Assembly (NCBI GenBank): GCA_964542875.1
Contig: CAZIWA010000031.1
Span: 1 to 47,005, forward strand
Direction of reading: 5' to 3'
Length of the DNA stretch: 47,005 bases
Source: CAZGOM01 sp964542875
GTDB taxonomy: Bacteria; Planctomycetota; Phycisphaerae; Phycisphaerales; Phycisphaeraceae
The position numbers were made by a program, and so were the translations under genes. Below are positions 17,742-26,338 of this stretch, one piece after another. Numbering within the stretch: the stretch's first letter is position 1; each line of letters begins with the position of its first letter. The notes under the pieces are model-generated. The model worked only from the letters and a program-made list of their open reading frames with translations. It ran no database searches and had not been told where the DNA came from.

Positions 17742-18836
17742 TCAACCAAAAACCTTCAGTGCCTTCACATCCAGCGCCACGCCCACTTCATTGGCGATCT
17801 TCGCAAACTCGGCGATCTCCGCCTCCGTAAACACCAGGCCGTTGGCCTTCTGGCTCTTGAGCGCCGCTTCGTGTTCGATCTGCCCGGGCAGCATGCACTT
17901 CTCATTGCCATGGCCCAGGATGTCCTTCACCACCGCCTTCACGTTCTCTTTCTGGTTCCGGCCCAGCGGGAAGCTGTTGGTGTTCACCGCTTCGGGGTGA
18001 ATCACCTGGAAGAAGAAGCTCGGCGTCGTCTTTTCGCCCGCGGGCGCAATCTCCGGACGCGACCGGATCGTCGGCAGAGACCCGCCTGAATACGCCGCGT
18101 AAAGCTCATCGATCAGCGACAGGCCATACCCCTTGTGCGCGCCAAACGGCAGCAGCGCGGACACCTTCGTCGCATCGCTGGTTTCCTTGCCGTCCTTGTC
18201 CACCGCGCTCCCAGGCGGAAGCGGCTTGTTCTCACGCACGAACTGCTGCACGCGACCCATCGCAATCGTCGATGTCGCCCAGTCGATCACAATCGGGTAC
18301 CCGATCGCCTCGGTCGTCGGAAAGCCCCATGAGTGCGGGTTGGTCCCCAGCGTGGGGAACTTGCCGCCAAATGGCACCACTTCCGCCAGCGCCGCCGTGC
18401 AGTTGGTGTACGCGATGTACCCCTTCTTGGCGGCATCCATCACATACCCGCCGCCCCACAGGTAGTGGAACGCCTGATCCACCGCCACGATGCCCACACC
18501 GTATTCATCCGCCAGTTTCATGCAGGTGTCCATCGCCTCAAACGCCACCGCCTGGCCCAGCTTCTTGTTGGCGTTCCACTTCTGCACCGCTTTGAACTTC
18601 GTCGGCAGCTTTTCGATCTTCGCACCCGGCACGCACCCCTTGGCCTTGGTGTTGCCCGAACCGAAGTGGTCATCCAGGTGCAGCGCCTTCAGTGCGTTAT
18701 GCGTCTTGATCCCGTGCCATGCCGCCAGTTCGCAAAACCGCGATGCCTGCGTCGCCTCTTCCTGGGTATAACCGCGCTTCTTGTAGCCGGCTTCGACAAT
18801 CGCGTTGTGAACGGAAACGGGGAGGATCAATTCCAT
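17742..18836 (-). CDS. Ldh family oxidoreductase (malate/L-lactate dehydrogenase-type)
   Basis: A 364-residue NAD(P)-dependent 2-hydroxyacid dehydrogenase of the non-Rossmann Ldh_2 family, whose members include malate, lactate, ureidoglycolate and sulfolactate dehydrogenases. Recognisable segments are the N-terminal HGIKTHNALKAL (family form G-x-x-S-H-G), the dinucleotide-binding FGGKFPTLGTNPHSWGFPT and the C-terminal AHKGYGLSLIDELYAAYSGG. The catalytic His is kept, but the following residue is Asn rather than Gly. The start at 18836 has AAGGAA 7 nt upstream and gives MELILPVS; the frame is open 177 nt further upstream into a dispersed repeat. The substrate cannot be assigned. Confidence 0.88.
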   Translation of the reverse strand: MELILPVSVHNAIVEAGYKKRGYTQEEATQASRFCELAAWHGIKTHNALKALHLDDHFGSGNTKAKGCVPGAKIEKLPTKFKAVQKWNANKKLGQAVAFEAMDTCMKLADEYGVGIVAVDQAFHYLWGGGYVMDAAKKGYIAYTNCTAALAEVVPFGGKFPTLGTNPHSWGFPTTEAIGYPIVIDWATSTIAMGRVQQFVRENKPLPPGSAVDKDGKETSDATKVSALLPFGAHKGYGLSLIDELYAAYSGGSLPTIRSRPEIAPAGEKTTPSFFFQVIHPEAVNTNSFPLGRNQKENVKAVVKDILGHGNEKCMLPGQIEHEAALKSQKANGLVFTEAEIAEFAKIANEVGVALDVKALKVFG

Positions 18837-19203
18837 AACGGGTTCCTTGATTGTTTCATGAAAGGTGGGCAGACATGATAACGGATCAAAGGGCAACCCA
18901 TAAAACCGCACCGTGACCGTTGGCATGGCCCCTGGCTCCGGGCGGCATGCTCTCGTCTTCGTGAGCATCTCATACCCCAGCGCATTTACCCCAGGCCGGT
19001 TGCCTTTGGACAATGCGAACGCGCTTGCAACCCGGGGGTGTCGGGTTTGCCGGCTCCTCGGGGGGTTTCGAAAAAGTCGAATCCATCCCAGGTGCAGCGT
19101 GGGCTCTCGTCAAATGCGATTGCACTGGCATTTATCCCTTGCCATCCGCCCCCGAACAACCTAGGTTGTCATCACCCCATCTCCTGCGCCTTAGGAGCAA
19201 ATC
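18837..19203. other. Divergent spacer with repeat family 5 and a palindrome
   Basis: 18935-18970 is a copy of repeat family 5 (GGGCGGCATGCTCTCGTC.TCGTGAGCAT), also at 25914, 31161 and 40500. 19156-19169 is a perfect palindrome. The spacer separates divergently transcribed genes and must hold both promoters. No gene is seen. Confidence 0.55.
19156..19169. promoter_or_regulatory. Perfect 14-bp palindrome upstream of GH42-like gene
   Basis: ACAACCTAGGTTGT ends 34 bp before the ATG at 19204 and 14-mers of this type suit a LacI- or GntR-class dimer. The binding protein is unknown. AGGAG at 19192 is the ribosome-binding site of the gene. Confidence 0.4.
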
Positions 19204-22077
19204 ATGAAGCCCGCCCTTTCCAAAACCCTCCTGGCCTGCCTTGCCCTGACCTGCCTTGTAACCCCCGCCCTCGCCCAGACCACCACCGCGCCTGATGTCC
19301 AGGTCGATCTCGCCTCCCATGACGAAACCCGCCTCGCCGTCCCCGCCGGCCTCACCCTCCGCGCACGCATCACCGCCATCACCCCCGCGGAACCCACTCT
19401 CATCGAATGGCGCTTCGGCGGCGAAGGCCTCGGCGGCAACGTCACCCGCGGCGCCTTCCCCCACCCCAGCCCCGACTCCTCCACCACGCCCAAACCCCTG
19501 GACCTCAACCAATGGTCCGACTCCGTCCCCCTCGCCTCCATCGTCGGCAAAGGCCCCGCCCCCAGGAAATTCTTCCTCACCCTCAAAGCCGGCCGCCCCG
19601 GTAAGCCCCGCTCCCCCAGCGACCGCACCCTCGAAGGCTACTCCACCAACGTCACCGTCGAACTGGAATTCTCCCTCGACGGCAAAGTCATCAAAACCCT
19701 CACCGAAAAATCCCTCAACGGCCCCACCTTCGGCATCGTCATCCCCTTTGAACGCCTCACCCCAGGCAAAACCGCCGCCTCTCCGGAATTCACTGACAAC
19801 CTCACCGGCCTGCTGGGTTACGTCCAAAAGCGCGCCGCCCTTCTTGAAGCCCTCTCCTGGGCCAAAGACCCTCTCCCCAGGCGCTTCGCCTTCATGACCG
19901 ACCTCACCGGCTACGCCGAAGGCGTCGGCTTCGCCGTCCGTCACAACGACCCTCAAATCATCGACACCGAAGCCCTCACCCTCCGTCAGATCGGCGTAAA
20001 CGGCCTGCGCGCCGCGCCAAGCTTCCTCTTTGATCGCGTCAAGAAAAACGACCCCGACGCCCAGGCCCTGCTCATGGGTGTGTTTAACGGCCCCTTGGGT
20101 TTTCCCGTCCCCCGCTTCGTCAAGGAACGCCCCGCCACCGCCGCCGAAGCCGGCTGCCCTTACGCCCCCGGCGTCCCCGCGCGCACGCAGGAATTGATCG
20201 CCCGCGCCCTCACCGGCCTGAATCTCCCCGTCAAGGAAGTCTGGACGCTCACCGTTGACGAAATCGGCGCCGTCGTCGACACCTCCCCCGAAGGCAAACC
20301 CCACCTGGCCACCTGCGATCACTGCGCCGAGGGTTACCGCAATCTCCTCAAATCCAAAAATGTCACCCCGCAGGACCTTGGCAAATCCGACTGGTCCCAG
20401 GTCCGCCCCATCAACATCTGGAGCAAAGACCCCGCCGCCCCACCGCTGGACTACGCCAACCCCCAGATCGCCCTCGGCGCTTACTACAGCAAAATCTTCA
20501 TCAACACCTCCACCGCCAAGCTCTACACCTCCCTGCGCGAAACCATCGCAAAAACCAACAAGGCCAAACAAGACGCCATCGCTCAGGGCAAGCTGGATTC
20601 CCCCGAGGCCAGGCAGCCCTGGCTCTACTCCTACGCCCTCCGCGGCAACACCTTCCTCCTGGGCGGTCACAGCCTGGACTTCTTCGACTTCTACCGCCTC
20701 GCCGACAACGCCTTCGTCTACGAAACCTCCAACCGCGACCCCCGCGTCTGGCAGTGGGACAGCTACCTCTGCGATGTCGGCCGCTACATCGCCGGCGAAC
20801 AAAACCTCGCCCAGGGCCTCTACGTCAAACCCCACCGTGGCGCTCCCATCCAGCGCGCCCTCACCGGCATCGCACGCGGCTGCACCAGCATCTTTTGGTA
20901 CACCTACGGGCCAGACTACGCCAAAGGCGACAGCTTCTCCGAACGCCCCGGAGACCTCCTGCTCTGCAGCAAGGCCGCCCACATGATTGCCAAGGCCGAA
21001 GACGCCCTTTACGGCGCAAAATGGGCCCAGCCCGCCAAAATCGCCATCGTTAAGCCCTTCAGCTCCGAAATCTGGATGAGCCTCACCAAAGACCCCGTCT
21101 GGACCGCCGCCTTCGAAAACGCCAAATGGACCCACACCGGCCTCACCCATGCCCACCTTCCCGTGGACGCCATCGACGAAACCGCGCTCGCCGCCATCGA
21201 TCTCTCAAAGTACGAAGTCATCTGCTACATGGGGCCAAACATCACCCGCACCGCCGCCGACAAGCTCTCTCAATGGGTCAAGGCAGGCGGCTCCCTCTAC
21301 ACCTCCGGCTACGGCCTCTCCCGCGATGAGGCTAACCAACCGCTGGACTCCATGCTCCCCGTCCTTGGCCTCACCAAACGCCAGCCCCCTTCCATGTGGC
21401 GATCCATCCCCACCTACGGCGCAGGCACCCTCAGCGGCTTCACCGATCCCAAAGGCCAACTCTCGCCACTCCCCGCCGACGCATCCATCACCGGCTCCGG
21501 CGCTTTCTCCGACACCCCCCTCAAACCCGTCGTCGGCCGTGAAGTCCTCCACCCCGCCCCCGACACCAAAGTCCTCGCCCGCCACAACGACCAAACCCCC
21601 GCCGCCACCGTCAACAAATACGGCAAAGGCGAAGCCTGGGTCGTCGGCTTCTTCCCCGGCCTGGAATACGCCGCCACCGTTCACGAAGGCCCATGGGACA
21701 TGTCCCGAGACTACGCCCCCTCCACGCTCTCCTACATCGCCGGCCCCGCCCTGTGCCACATCGCCCCGCCCATCGTCACGGCCTCCCCCACCGTCGAAGC
21801 AGTCCACCTGCGCCACCCCCTATCCGGCGCGCAAACCCTCGTCCTCATGAACTGGGCCTACCGCGCCTTAGGCGATAAAAACAAGAAAACCGAAAACACC
21901 CCCGCCGCTGCCAACGTCCCCCTCACCGACCTCAAGATCACCTTCACCATTCCCATCACCGCCAAAGAAGCACACTCCGCCGCCCTCGACAAATCCTTCC
22001 CCATCACACACACAAATCGGGAGTCCACCCTCACCCTCCCCACACTCCAGGAAGGTGACATCCTCACCCTTCGTTAA
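19204..22077 (+). CDS. Secreted GH42-like (clan A-type) glycoside hydrolase family protein
   Basis: A 957-residue exported protein with a clear signal peptide (KTLLACLALTCLVTPALAQ). After a beta-rich N-terminal domain it has a barrel-like region. This includes VWTLTVDEIGAVV, a Cys pair CDHCAEGYRNLL resembling the zinc-binding Cys cluster of GH42 beta-galactosidases, and GCTSIFWYTYGPDY. It continues with a glutamine-amidotransferase-like domain (KYEVICYMGPNITRTAADKL, WVKAGGSLYTSGYG), as in the trimerisation domain of GH42 enzymes. The overall resemblance is moderate, so the substrate and even catalytic activity are uncertain. AGGAG 7 nt before the ATG is a good ribosome-binding site. It probably belongs to the carbohydrate-use set with the genes at 5577, 23236 and 38613. 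Confidence 0.6.
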   Translation: MKPALSKTLLACLALTCLVTPALAQTTTAPDVQVDLASHDETRLAVPAGLTLRARITAITPAEPTLIEWRFGGEGLGGNVTRGAFPHPSPDSSTTPKPLDLNQWSDSVPLASIVGKGPAPRKFFLTLKAGRPGKPRSPSDRTLEGYSTNVTVELEFSLDGKVIKTLTEKSLNGPTFGIVIPFERLTPGKTAASPEFTDNLTGLLGYVQKRAALLEALSWAKDPLPRRFAFMTDLTGYAEGVGFAVRHNDPQIIDTEALTLRQIGVNGLRAAPSFLFDRVKKNDPDAQALLMGVFNGPLGFPVPRFVKERPATAAEAGCPYAPGVPARTQELIARALTGLNLPVKEVWTLTVDEIGAVVDTSPEGKPHLATCDHCAEGYRNLLKSKNVTPQDLGKSDWSQVRPINIWSKDPAAPPLDYANPQIALGAYYSKIFINTSTAKLYTSLRETIAKTNKAKQDAIAQGKLDSPEARQPWLYSYALRGNTFLLGGHSLDFFDFYRLADNAFVYETSNRDPRVWQWDSYLCDVGRYIAGEQNLAQGLYVKPHRGAPIQRALTGIARGCTSIFWYTYGPDYAKGDSFSERPGDLLLCSKAAHMIAKAEDALYGAKWAQPAKIAIVKPFSSEIWMSLTKDPVWTAAFENAKWTHTGLTHAHLPVDAIDETALAAIDLSKYEVICYMGPNITRTAADKLSQWVKAGGSLYTSGYGLSRDEANQPLDSMLPVLGLTKRQPPSMWRSIPTYGAGTLSGFTDPKGQLSPLPADASITGSGAFSDTPLKPVVGREVLHPAPDTKVLARHNDQTPAATVNKYGKGEAWVVGFFPGLEYAATVHEGPWDMSRDYAPSTLSYIAGPALCHIAPPIVTASPTVEAVHLRHPLSGAQTLVLMNWAYRALGDKNKKTENTPAAANVPLTDLKITFTIPITAKEAHSAALDKSFPITHTNRESTLTLPTLQEGDILTLR

Positions 22078-22107
22078 AACTTACCTGCGCGAACACACCT
22101 TCTCTTG

Positions 22108-22129
22108 GCCCTCTTTCTTCGAGGGCTTT
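22108..22129 (+). terminator. Probable terminator after GH42-like gene
   Basis: Arms GCCCTC / GAGGGC with a TTTCTTC loop and a short TTT run, 31 bp after the stop. Modest T tract. Confidence 0.5.
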
Positions 22130-22208
22130 GCCCACATATTCAGAGGTAGGTCGGATTAGACGTCTTTGTCGTAATCCGACCTACCGCTTTACGCCCGAAA
22201 TTCAATCG
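22126..22208. repeat. Repeat family 3, copy 1, with perfect 14-bp hairpin
   Basis: Arms GGTAGGTCGGATTA (22145-22158) and TAATCCGACCTACC (22172-22185) are perfectly complementary. About 83 bp, including flanks CTTTGCCCA... and ...TCAATCG, match the copy at 38128-38211. Confidence 0.85.
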
Positions 22209-22503
22209 CCCAGCAGCCGCCAAACGCCAAACTGTCGCAAAACCCGCAAAAATTCATCTCTTCATCCAAAGCGCTGAAAGCGCGGCCCTATCACAGCCCA
22301 GGGTAAGCATGTACTCATGCGCAACCCTGGGTTATCCATTTATTTCAGATGCCTCTTGCACGCGTCCACTCCCACGCCAATCAACCCGTAACGACAACAA
22401 AGCCGTTGCGACTTCCTTGCCTCCATCGCGCATTCTCTGCGCCCCATCGGAGCATCAAGCCCGTAGCCGTGGGTCAGCGAGTCTTCGAACGCGCCCCACT
22501 CCT

Positions 22504-22905
22504 TCAATTCTTCTTCACACGCACCTTAAACCATGCAGTCAATTCCACCTTGGAACATTGACTGCTTGCCACCTTAAGCGTCATGGCTTCCAACTCGGCT
22601 TCATCAGCTTTTAAGTCGTACCCGTTGGCATCAAGAAACAAAAGGGCAACCAATGCGCCAATTCGCTTATTCCCATCAACAAATGGGTGATTCATGCAAA
22701 GGTGGTATAGATAAGCGGCAGCCATTTCCGCAGGGCCGGGATGAAGCAATTCGCCCCCATACGTTTGTTTTGGCATGGCCAATGCGGACATCAACAAACC
22801 GTGATCTCTTAACCCAGCATCCCCGCCATGTTCCAGTAGGGTTGTGTGATGTAAATCCAGGACCTGTTCTACCCTCGGATGCCAAAGCTCGAACAAGTCT
22901 TTCAT
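22504..22905 (-). CDS. Fic/Doc family toxin
   Basis: A 133-residue Fic-fold protein. The active-site motif is HPFVDGNKRIG (His73 to Arg81), matching H-x-F-x-(D/E)-G-N-x-x-R. This full form is the one used for AMP transfer by Fic enzymes, while Doc itself phosphorylates EF-Tu and has a shorter variant, so the reaction is open. The length and the helix HGLLMSAL before the motif fit the death-on-curing group. Its ATG overlaps the stop of the upstream antitoxin gene by 4 bp, the usual antitoxin-first, translationally coupled arrangement. Base composition is lower in GC than in the neighbours, consistent with horizontal transfer. Confidence 0.9.
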   Translation of the reverse strand: MKDLFELWHPRVEQVLDLHHTTLLEHGGDAGLRDHGLLMSALAMPKQTYGGELLHPGPAEMAAAYLYHLCMNHPFVDGNKRIGALVALLFLDANGYDLKADEAELEAMTLKVASSQCSKVELTAWFKVRVKKN

Positions 22906-23129
22906 TTGGCTAGATTCCTAAGCATGGTGTCATATTTGACCATGATCTTTTTCTTCGACCGCTCATAAACATCATCTGGAATAACCCTTGAAATAGCAGT
23001 CACGATCAAACTCTCGCCGGTTACTGTCAGTTGAACCTGATCGTCGTCCCGCACGCCCAACTGCTCCAGTACAGACTTATCAAGGATGAGTGCCTTGCTG
23101 TTGCCAACCTTTTGCAATGTCTTGATCAT
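22902..23129 (-). CDS. AbrB/MazE-type antitoxin of the Fic/Doc toxin
   Basis: A 75-residue protein. The N-terminal 45 residues are a swapped-hairpin AbrB domain (MIKTLQKVGNSKALILDK, then LGVRDDDQVQLTVTGESLIV), which binds DNA as a dimer. The C-terminal 30 residues, rich in Lys and Arg, are the expected toxin-neutralising tail. The ATG at 23129 is preferred over the GTG one codon earlier because GAAGG lies at a suitable distance. Promoter and possible operator are visible upstream, so autoregulation by the antitoxin or the complex is likely. Confidence 0.88.
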   Translation of the reverse strand: MIKTLQKVGNSKALILDKSVLEQLGVRDDDQVQLTVTGESLIVTAISRVIPDDVYERSKKKIMVKYDTMLRNLAK

Positions 23130-23153
23130 CACACACCTTCTTTCGTTATTACC

Positions 23154-23183
23154 ATATTATTACACACGCCTTCCTGAAGTCAA
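23154..23183 (-). promoter_or_regulatory. Sigma-70-like promoter of the toxin-antitoxin pair
   Basis: On the minus strand TTGACT (23178-23183) and TAATAT (23154-23159) are 18 bp apart, about 25 bp before the antitoxin start. Two GTAATA hexamers 11 bp apart overlap the -10 region, one helical turn, and may be the operator half sites. Confidence 0.6.
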
Positions 23184-23184
23184 T

Positions 23185-23215
23185 AAAAAACCACGCCCTC
23201 TCAGGCGTGGTTTTT
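23185..23215. terminator. Bidirectional terminator between DUF4838 gene and toxin-antitoxin promoter
   Basis: Arms CCACGCC / GGCGTGG with a CTCTCA loop, A5-6 on one side and T5 on the other. It ends the DUF4838 gene (minus strand) and insulates the toxin-antitoxin promoter that begins 2 bp away. Confidence 0.9.
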
Positions 23216-23235
23216 CTGGCTTTCGCCCAAAAATC

Positions 23236-25716
23236 TTACTTTTCAATCTCACCCAGCGCGCCGCCGGGCAGAATTCTCCTCGCCGGTTCGTTCGCCGGCG
23301 CAGCCTTCTCCAGTTTCGGCCCCACGAACACGAAGCTGGGGTAAAACAGCCCGCCCACGCCGGACTCGTTCAGCAGATTGCGCCGGATGACCTGGATCGC
23401 GATCGTGTTCTCCTGCCCGGGCTTGATGTGCGCCGTCAGGTCGAACTGGAACGGCCGCATAAAGCCCTTGCCCAATCCCAGATACTCGCCGTTGAACCAC
23501 ACCTGCGCCGTGTCTTCGCACGCGCCGATGGAGAGCCCCACGCCCTGGCCCGGCTCCAGCTCCTTGGGCGCCACAAACGTATCCCGGTACCACACCGCGC
23601 CAGGCCGGTACGCGCCCAGCCCCTGCGCATCCCATGTGGAGGAATACGTCTTGGTCTTAATCCACGTCTTGTCTGAAACCTCTGGCCGGTACATACCCAT
23701 CTCCGCGCCCTTGGCATGCGGATCAAACGCCGTCTTCAGCTCGTCGGGCAGCTTGTGGATGATCTTGTAATCACCCGTGGAGTACTTCACCGCCTGCGTC
23801 ACATAGGGTTTGAGCAGCCAGTTGTTGATGTACCGGTAGCCGTACCGGGAAACCAGGTTCGGGTTCTGCTTGTAGTAGTTGTCCCACAGCGCGATCATCG
23901 CTTCGAACTGCTTCTGCGCTTCCACAAAGTCATATTTGTGCGTCGCATCACGGTAGTTCAGATACAGCTCAAGCATCTGCACCGGCTCGGTGAAGTAGTC
24001 CACGCGCTTCTTTTCGATATCGCTCTTCGCCGCCGCCTTGGCCTTCTCAAACAGCGCCTTGGATTTGGCGATAAACGCCCGGTCGAAAATCAGCGGAATC
24101 GCATGGAACGACCCCGCCTCTTGTCCCGCCGATTCCTGCGTCTCGATCAGCATCAGGTAGTACTGCTCCATCGCAGGCCCCCCGTCGCCGAACGCCTTGG
24201 CGCAGTACTCCGTCAGCACCTTCTTCCAGTCCAGCTTCAGGTCCCAGCCCATCCGGGCCATCAGGTAGTTATGCGGGCCCAGGATTGCCCACCCCTTGTC
24301 CTGTTCGTTGTTGTGCCCGCGCACGCCGATCGAATAGTAGTAAGGCAGGTCCTGGCCCCAGATCTTCATCTTCGAATAAGGCATCAGGTTTTCGGCCAGG
24401 TTCCAGTTGTACCCGTAGTACCAGTACGTGTTGCCCTGCTTTTCATGCAGCTTCTTCCACTGGTCCAAAATACCCTTGTAATACGTGCGCGTCGTGCTGC
24501 GCCGGTCAAGCAGGCTGTGGTATCGCGAGTAGGTGATGTCCGCGAACGTGAACACCAGCCCGGGGTCCGGCGTGTAACGCTGCGGATAATCCGCATGCAC
24601 GCTGTAAAGCAGGAAGCCCACCCGGAAATTCGGAAACTCCGGCCGCAGCTTGGTGATCACTTCGTTGGCGTAGTGGATCAGCACGTCCGTCTGGTCCCGG
24701 TCGCCCGTCATCGGGTCGATCCGGTCCGCCCCCGCCGCGATCGCTTCGGGAGAGATCGAATACCCGCCGCCGTCGTTGGGCCCGATGCTCTTGGTGTACG
24801 CAAAGTCGTTGGGCCAGCCGCTCTTTTTGAACTGCGCCTGAATGTCCCGCACCGTCAGGTCCACCACTTTCGGGTTGGCGCCGTCAAGCTGCGTCGTGCC
24901 TGGCGCCGTCGTGCCGTCAAGCTGCCTCACCAGCGCACGCATCTTCGGGTCCGCATCCAGCTCAGCCTTATACGTCCTCAGCAGGCTCTCCCAATAGTGC
25001 CCGCCCGACAAAAACAGCGGCGGATATTTCTGGTCCCTCGTCGTCTGCTGCTGCCGCTTCAGCCACGTCGTGTACTCGGCGAATTCTTCCTTCTGAATAA
25101 TCACCGGCCCGCCCGAATACCACGATGCCCGCACCTGAAAGTCCGGCTTCAGCGCCACATCCATGTCCTTCACCACCAGCGTCGGCAGCGCAGGAATGAT
25201 CTCCCCTTCCACCCCAGGCATGATCCAATCACACCCCAGCCGACGCAGCAGCTCATACACCGCGTGCCGCGCAGCCACTTCGCTCTCGCCGCCCATCAGC
25301 ACCTGGTCCCCCTTCACCAGCAGCCGGAACGCTTCGCCGTTGGGCGTCTGCTCCTTGGCCGTCGCGCCCATCTTCGTCGCCAGCGGGCCCACCACCAGCG
25401 CCGGCCCCATCACCTTCGCAGGGTCTTCCGTCTCCACCACTTCCAGTTCAAACCCCGCCATCTTCTTGATGTGGTAGTTCAAGTCCGCGATCAATTCGCC
25501 CCGCTGCCCTGCCAGCTCACGATCGCGCTTTTGCTCCGGCGTCAGCGCGTTGAGCTCCTTGGCCTTCAATTCCGCAACCTTCAACGGCCCAGTCACATAA
25601 ATCTTCGCTTTCGGCTGCCCCTTATCGACGACAGTGACGTCGGCAAGGGCCAGCGACCCGGCGCTCAGACTCAGCGATGCAGCCAGAATCAGACGCGACA
25701 CAGTTCGTTTAAACAA
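23236..25716 (-). CDS. Secreted DUF4838 protein with GH67-N-like and galactose-binding-like domains
   Basis: An 826-residue exported protein. The signal peptide is FKRTVSRLILAASLSLSAG followed by a SLALA cleavage site. Residues about 30-180 resemble the N-terminal domain of alpha-glucuronidases (AARHAVYELLRRLGCDWIMP, GEIIPALPTLVV). The DUF4838 region follows with FRVGFLLYSVHADYPQR and WYYGYNWNL. The last 130 residues are a beta-sandwich with CEDTAQVWFNGEYLGLGKG, as in GH2 sugar-binding domains. The reaction is unknown but probably acts on polysaccharide. The start is TTG at 25716: AAGGAG lies exactly 7 nt upstream, while the ATG at 25776 would put this sequence inside the coding region and hide the signal peptide. 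Confidence 0.8.
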   Translation of the reverse strand: MFKRTVSRLILAASLSLSAGSLALADVTVVDKGQPKAKIYVTGPLKVAELKAKELNALTPEQKRDRELAGQRGELIADLNYHIKKMAGFELEVVETEDPAKVMGPALVVGPLATKMGATAKEQTPNGEAFRLLVKGDQVLMGGESEVAARHAVYELLRRLGCDWIMPGVEGEIIPALPTLVVKDMDVALKPDFQVRASWYSGGPVIIQKEEFAEYTTWLKRQQQTTRDQKYPPLFLSGGHYWESLLRTYKAELDADPKMRALVRQLDGTTAPGTTQLDGANPKVVDLTVRDIQAQFKKSGWPNDFAYTKSIGPNDGGGYSISPEAIAAGADRIDPMTGDRDQTDVLIHYANEVITKLRPEFPNFRVGFLLYSVHADYPQRYTPDPGLVFTFADITYSRYHSLLDRRSTTRTYYKGILDQWKKLHEKQGNTYWYYGYNWNLAENLMPYSKMKIWGQDLPYYYSIGVRGHNNEQDKGWAILGPHNYLMARMGWDLKLDWKKVLTEYCAKAFGDGGPAMEQYYLMLIETQESAGQEAGSFHAIPLIFDRAFIAKSKALFEKAKAAAKSDIEKKRVDYFTEPVQMLELYLNYRDATHKYDFVEAQKQFEAMIALWDNYYKQNPNLVSRYGYRYINNWLLKPYVTQAVKYSTGDYKIIHKLPDELKTAFDPHAKGAEMGMYRPEVSDKTWIKTKTYSSTWDAQGLGAYRPGAVWYRDTFVAPKELEPGQGVGLSIGACEDTAQVWFNGEYLGLGKGFMRPFQFDLTAHIKPGQENTIAIQVIRRNLLNESGVGGLFYPSFVFVGPKLEKAAPANEPARRILPGGALGEIEK

Positions 25717-26338
25717 TTGCACACTCCTTGAAAAATGAGAATGAAACCACAATAACAGACCGATCCAACGCGCCAAAAATCACCCCCGGTTTGACGAAAC
25801 AGCGCCTCTTTGGACCCAGACTAACCCAAAAAGTTCAACACGCCACCCCGCCCACGAATACCCTCAACGCAACAACTCAAAATCCGCATTCGCACGACAA
25901 CCCTGGAATGAGTAATTCTGGGTGGCATGCTCTCGTCCGCGTCAGCATGTCTTCCAATCTGCACTTTTTCCTCAGGGCCAAAGGCCCGACCTTATGACAG
26001 CCGGGGTCGCAGCGCTTCCCAGCGCGTAGGCCCTGGTGCAAACACCCTTTGATTGATTCTTCTTTCTTCTCAGTAGGCGCTGAAAGCGCGGCCCTATCAC
26101 TCTTCTTCTCGATCATTCAAACTGGAATCGCGTCACGGTTGAGTGTTAGCCGCAAGCGCCATCGATGACTTCCGGCGCCAGCTCGACCTTCCCATCAATC
26201 AACAAAAACCATGCCCCCGAACCCCTCTTAGTATAATAATAAAACAAATAAAGTCCAATAAAATTATAAAAACAAATCGTCAACCCATATAATCCCTATC
26301 CCGCCCAACACTTACCGCATCAAAAAATTCACTCAATC
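25717..26338. other. 622-bp spacer with repeats and an AT-rich block
   Basis: 25914-25951 is repeat family 5; 25970-26040 and 26076-26105 are family 1 copies (the second only GCGCTGAAAGCGCGGCCCT). From about 26220 to 26320 the sequence becomes very AT-rich (runs such as AGTATAATAATAAAACAAAT), unlike anything else in the window. No frame of useful length is present in it. No gene is seen. Confidence 0.55.

Larger units (their letters stand above)
22078..22503. repeat. Repeat-filled spacer (families 3, 1 and 6)
   Basis: 22126-22208 is family 3; 22265-22395 is family 1 (GCGCGGCCCTATCACAGCCC, then CTTGCACGCGTCC); 22441-22500 is family 6 (CCCGTAGCCGTGGGTCAGCG then AGTCTTCGAACGC). Three different families side by side suggest an insertion hot spot. 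No gene is seen. Confidence 0.65.

Noticed and set aside
19132..21156. 674-residue open frame antisense to the GH42-like gene
   Set aside because: Gly/Val/Glu-rich shadow frame; the plus-strand gene has a signal peptide and a good ribosome-binding site.
23716..25731. 671-residue plus-strand frame opposite the DUF4838 gene
   Set aside because: Arg/His/Leu-rich shadow composition with no motif; the minus-strand gene has a signal peptide, an AAGGAG site and a terminator.
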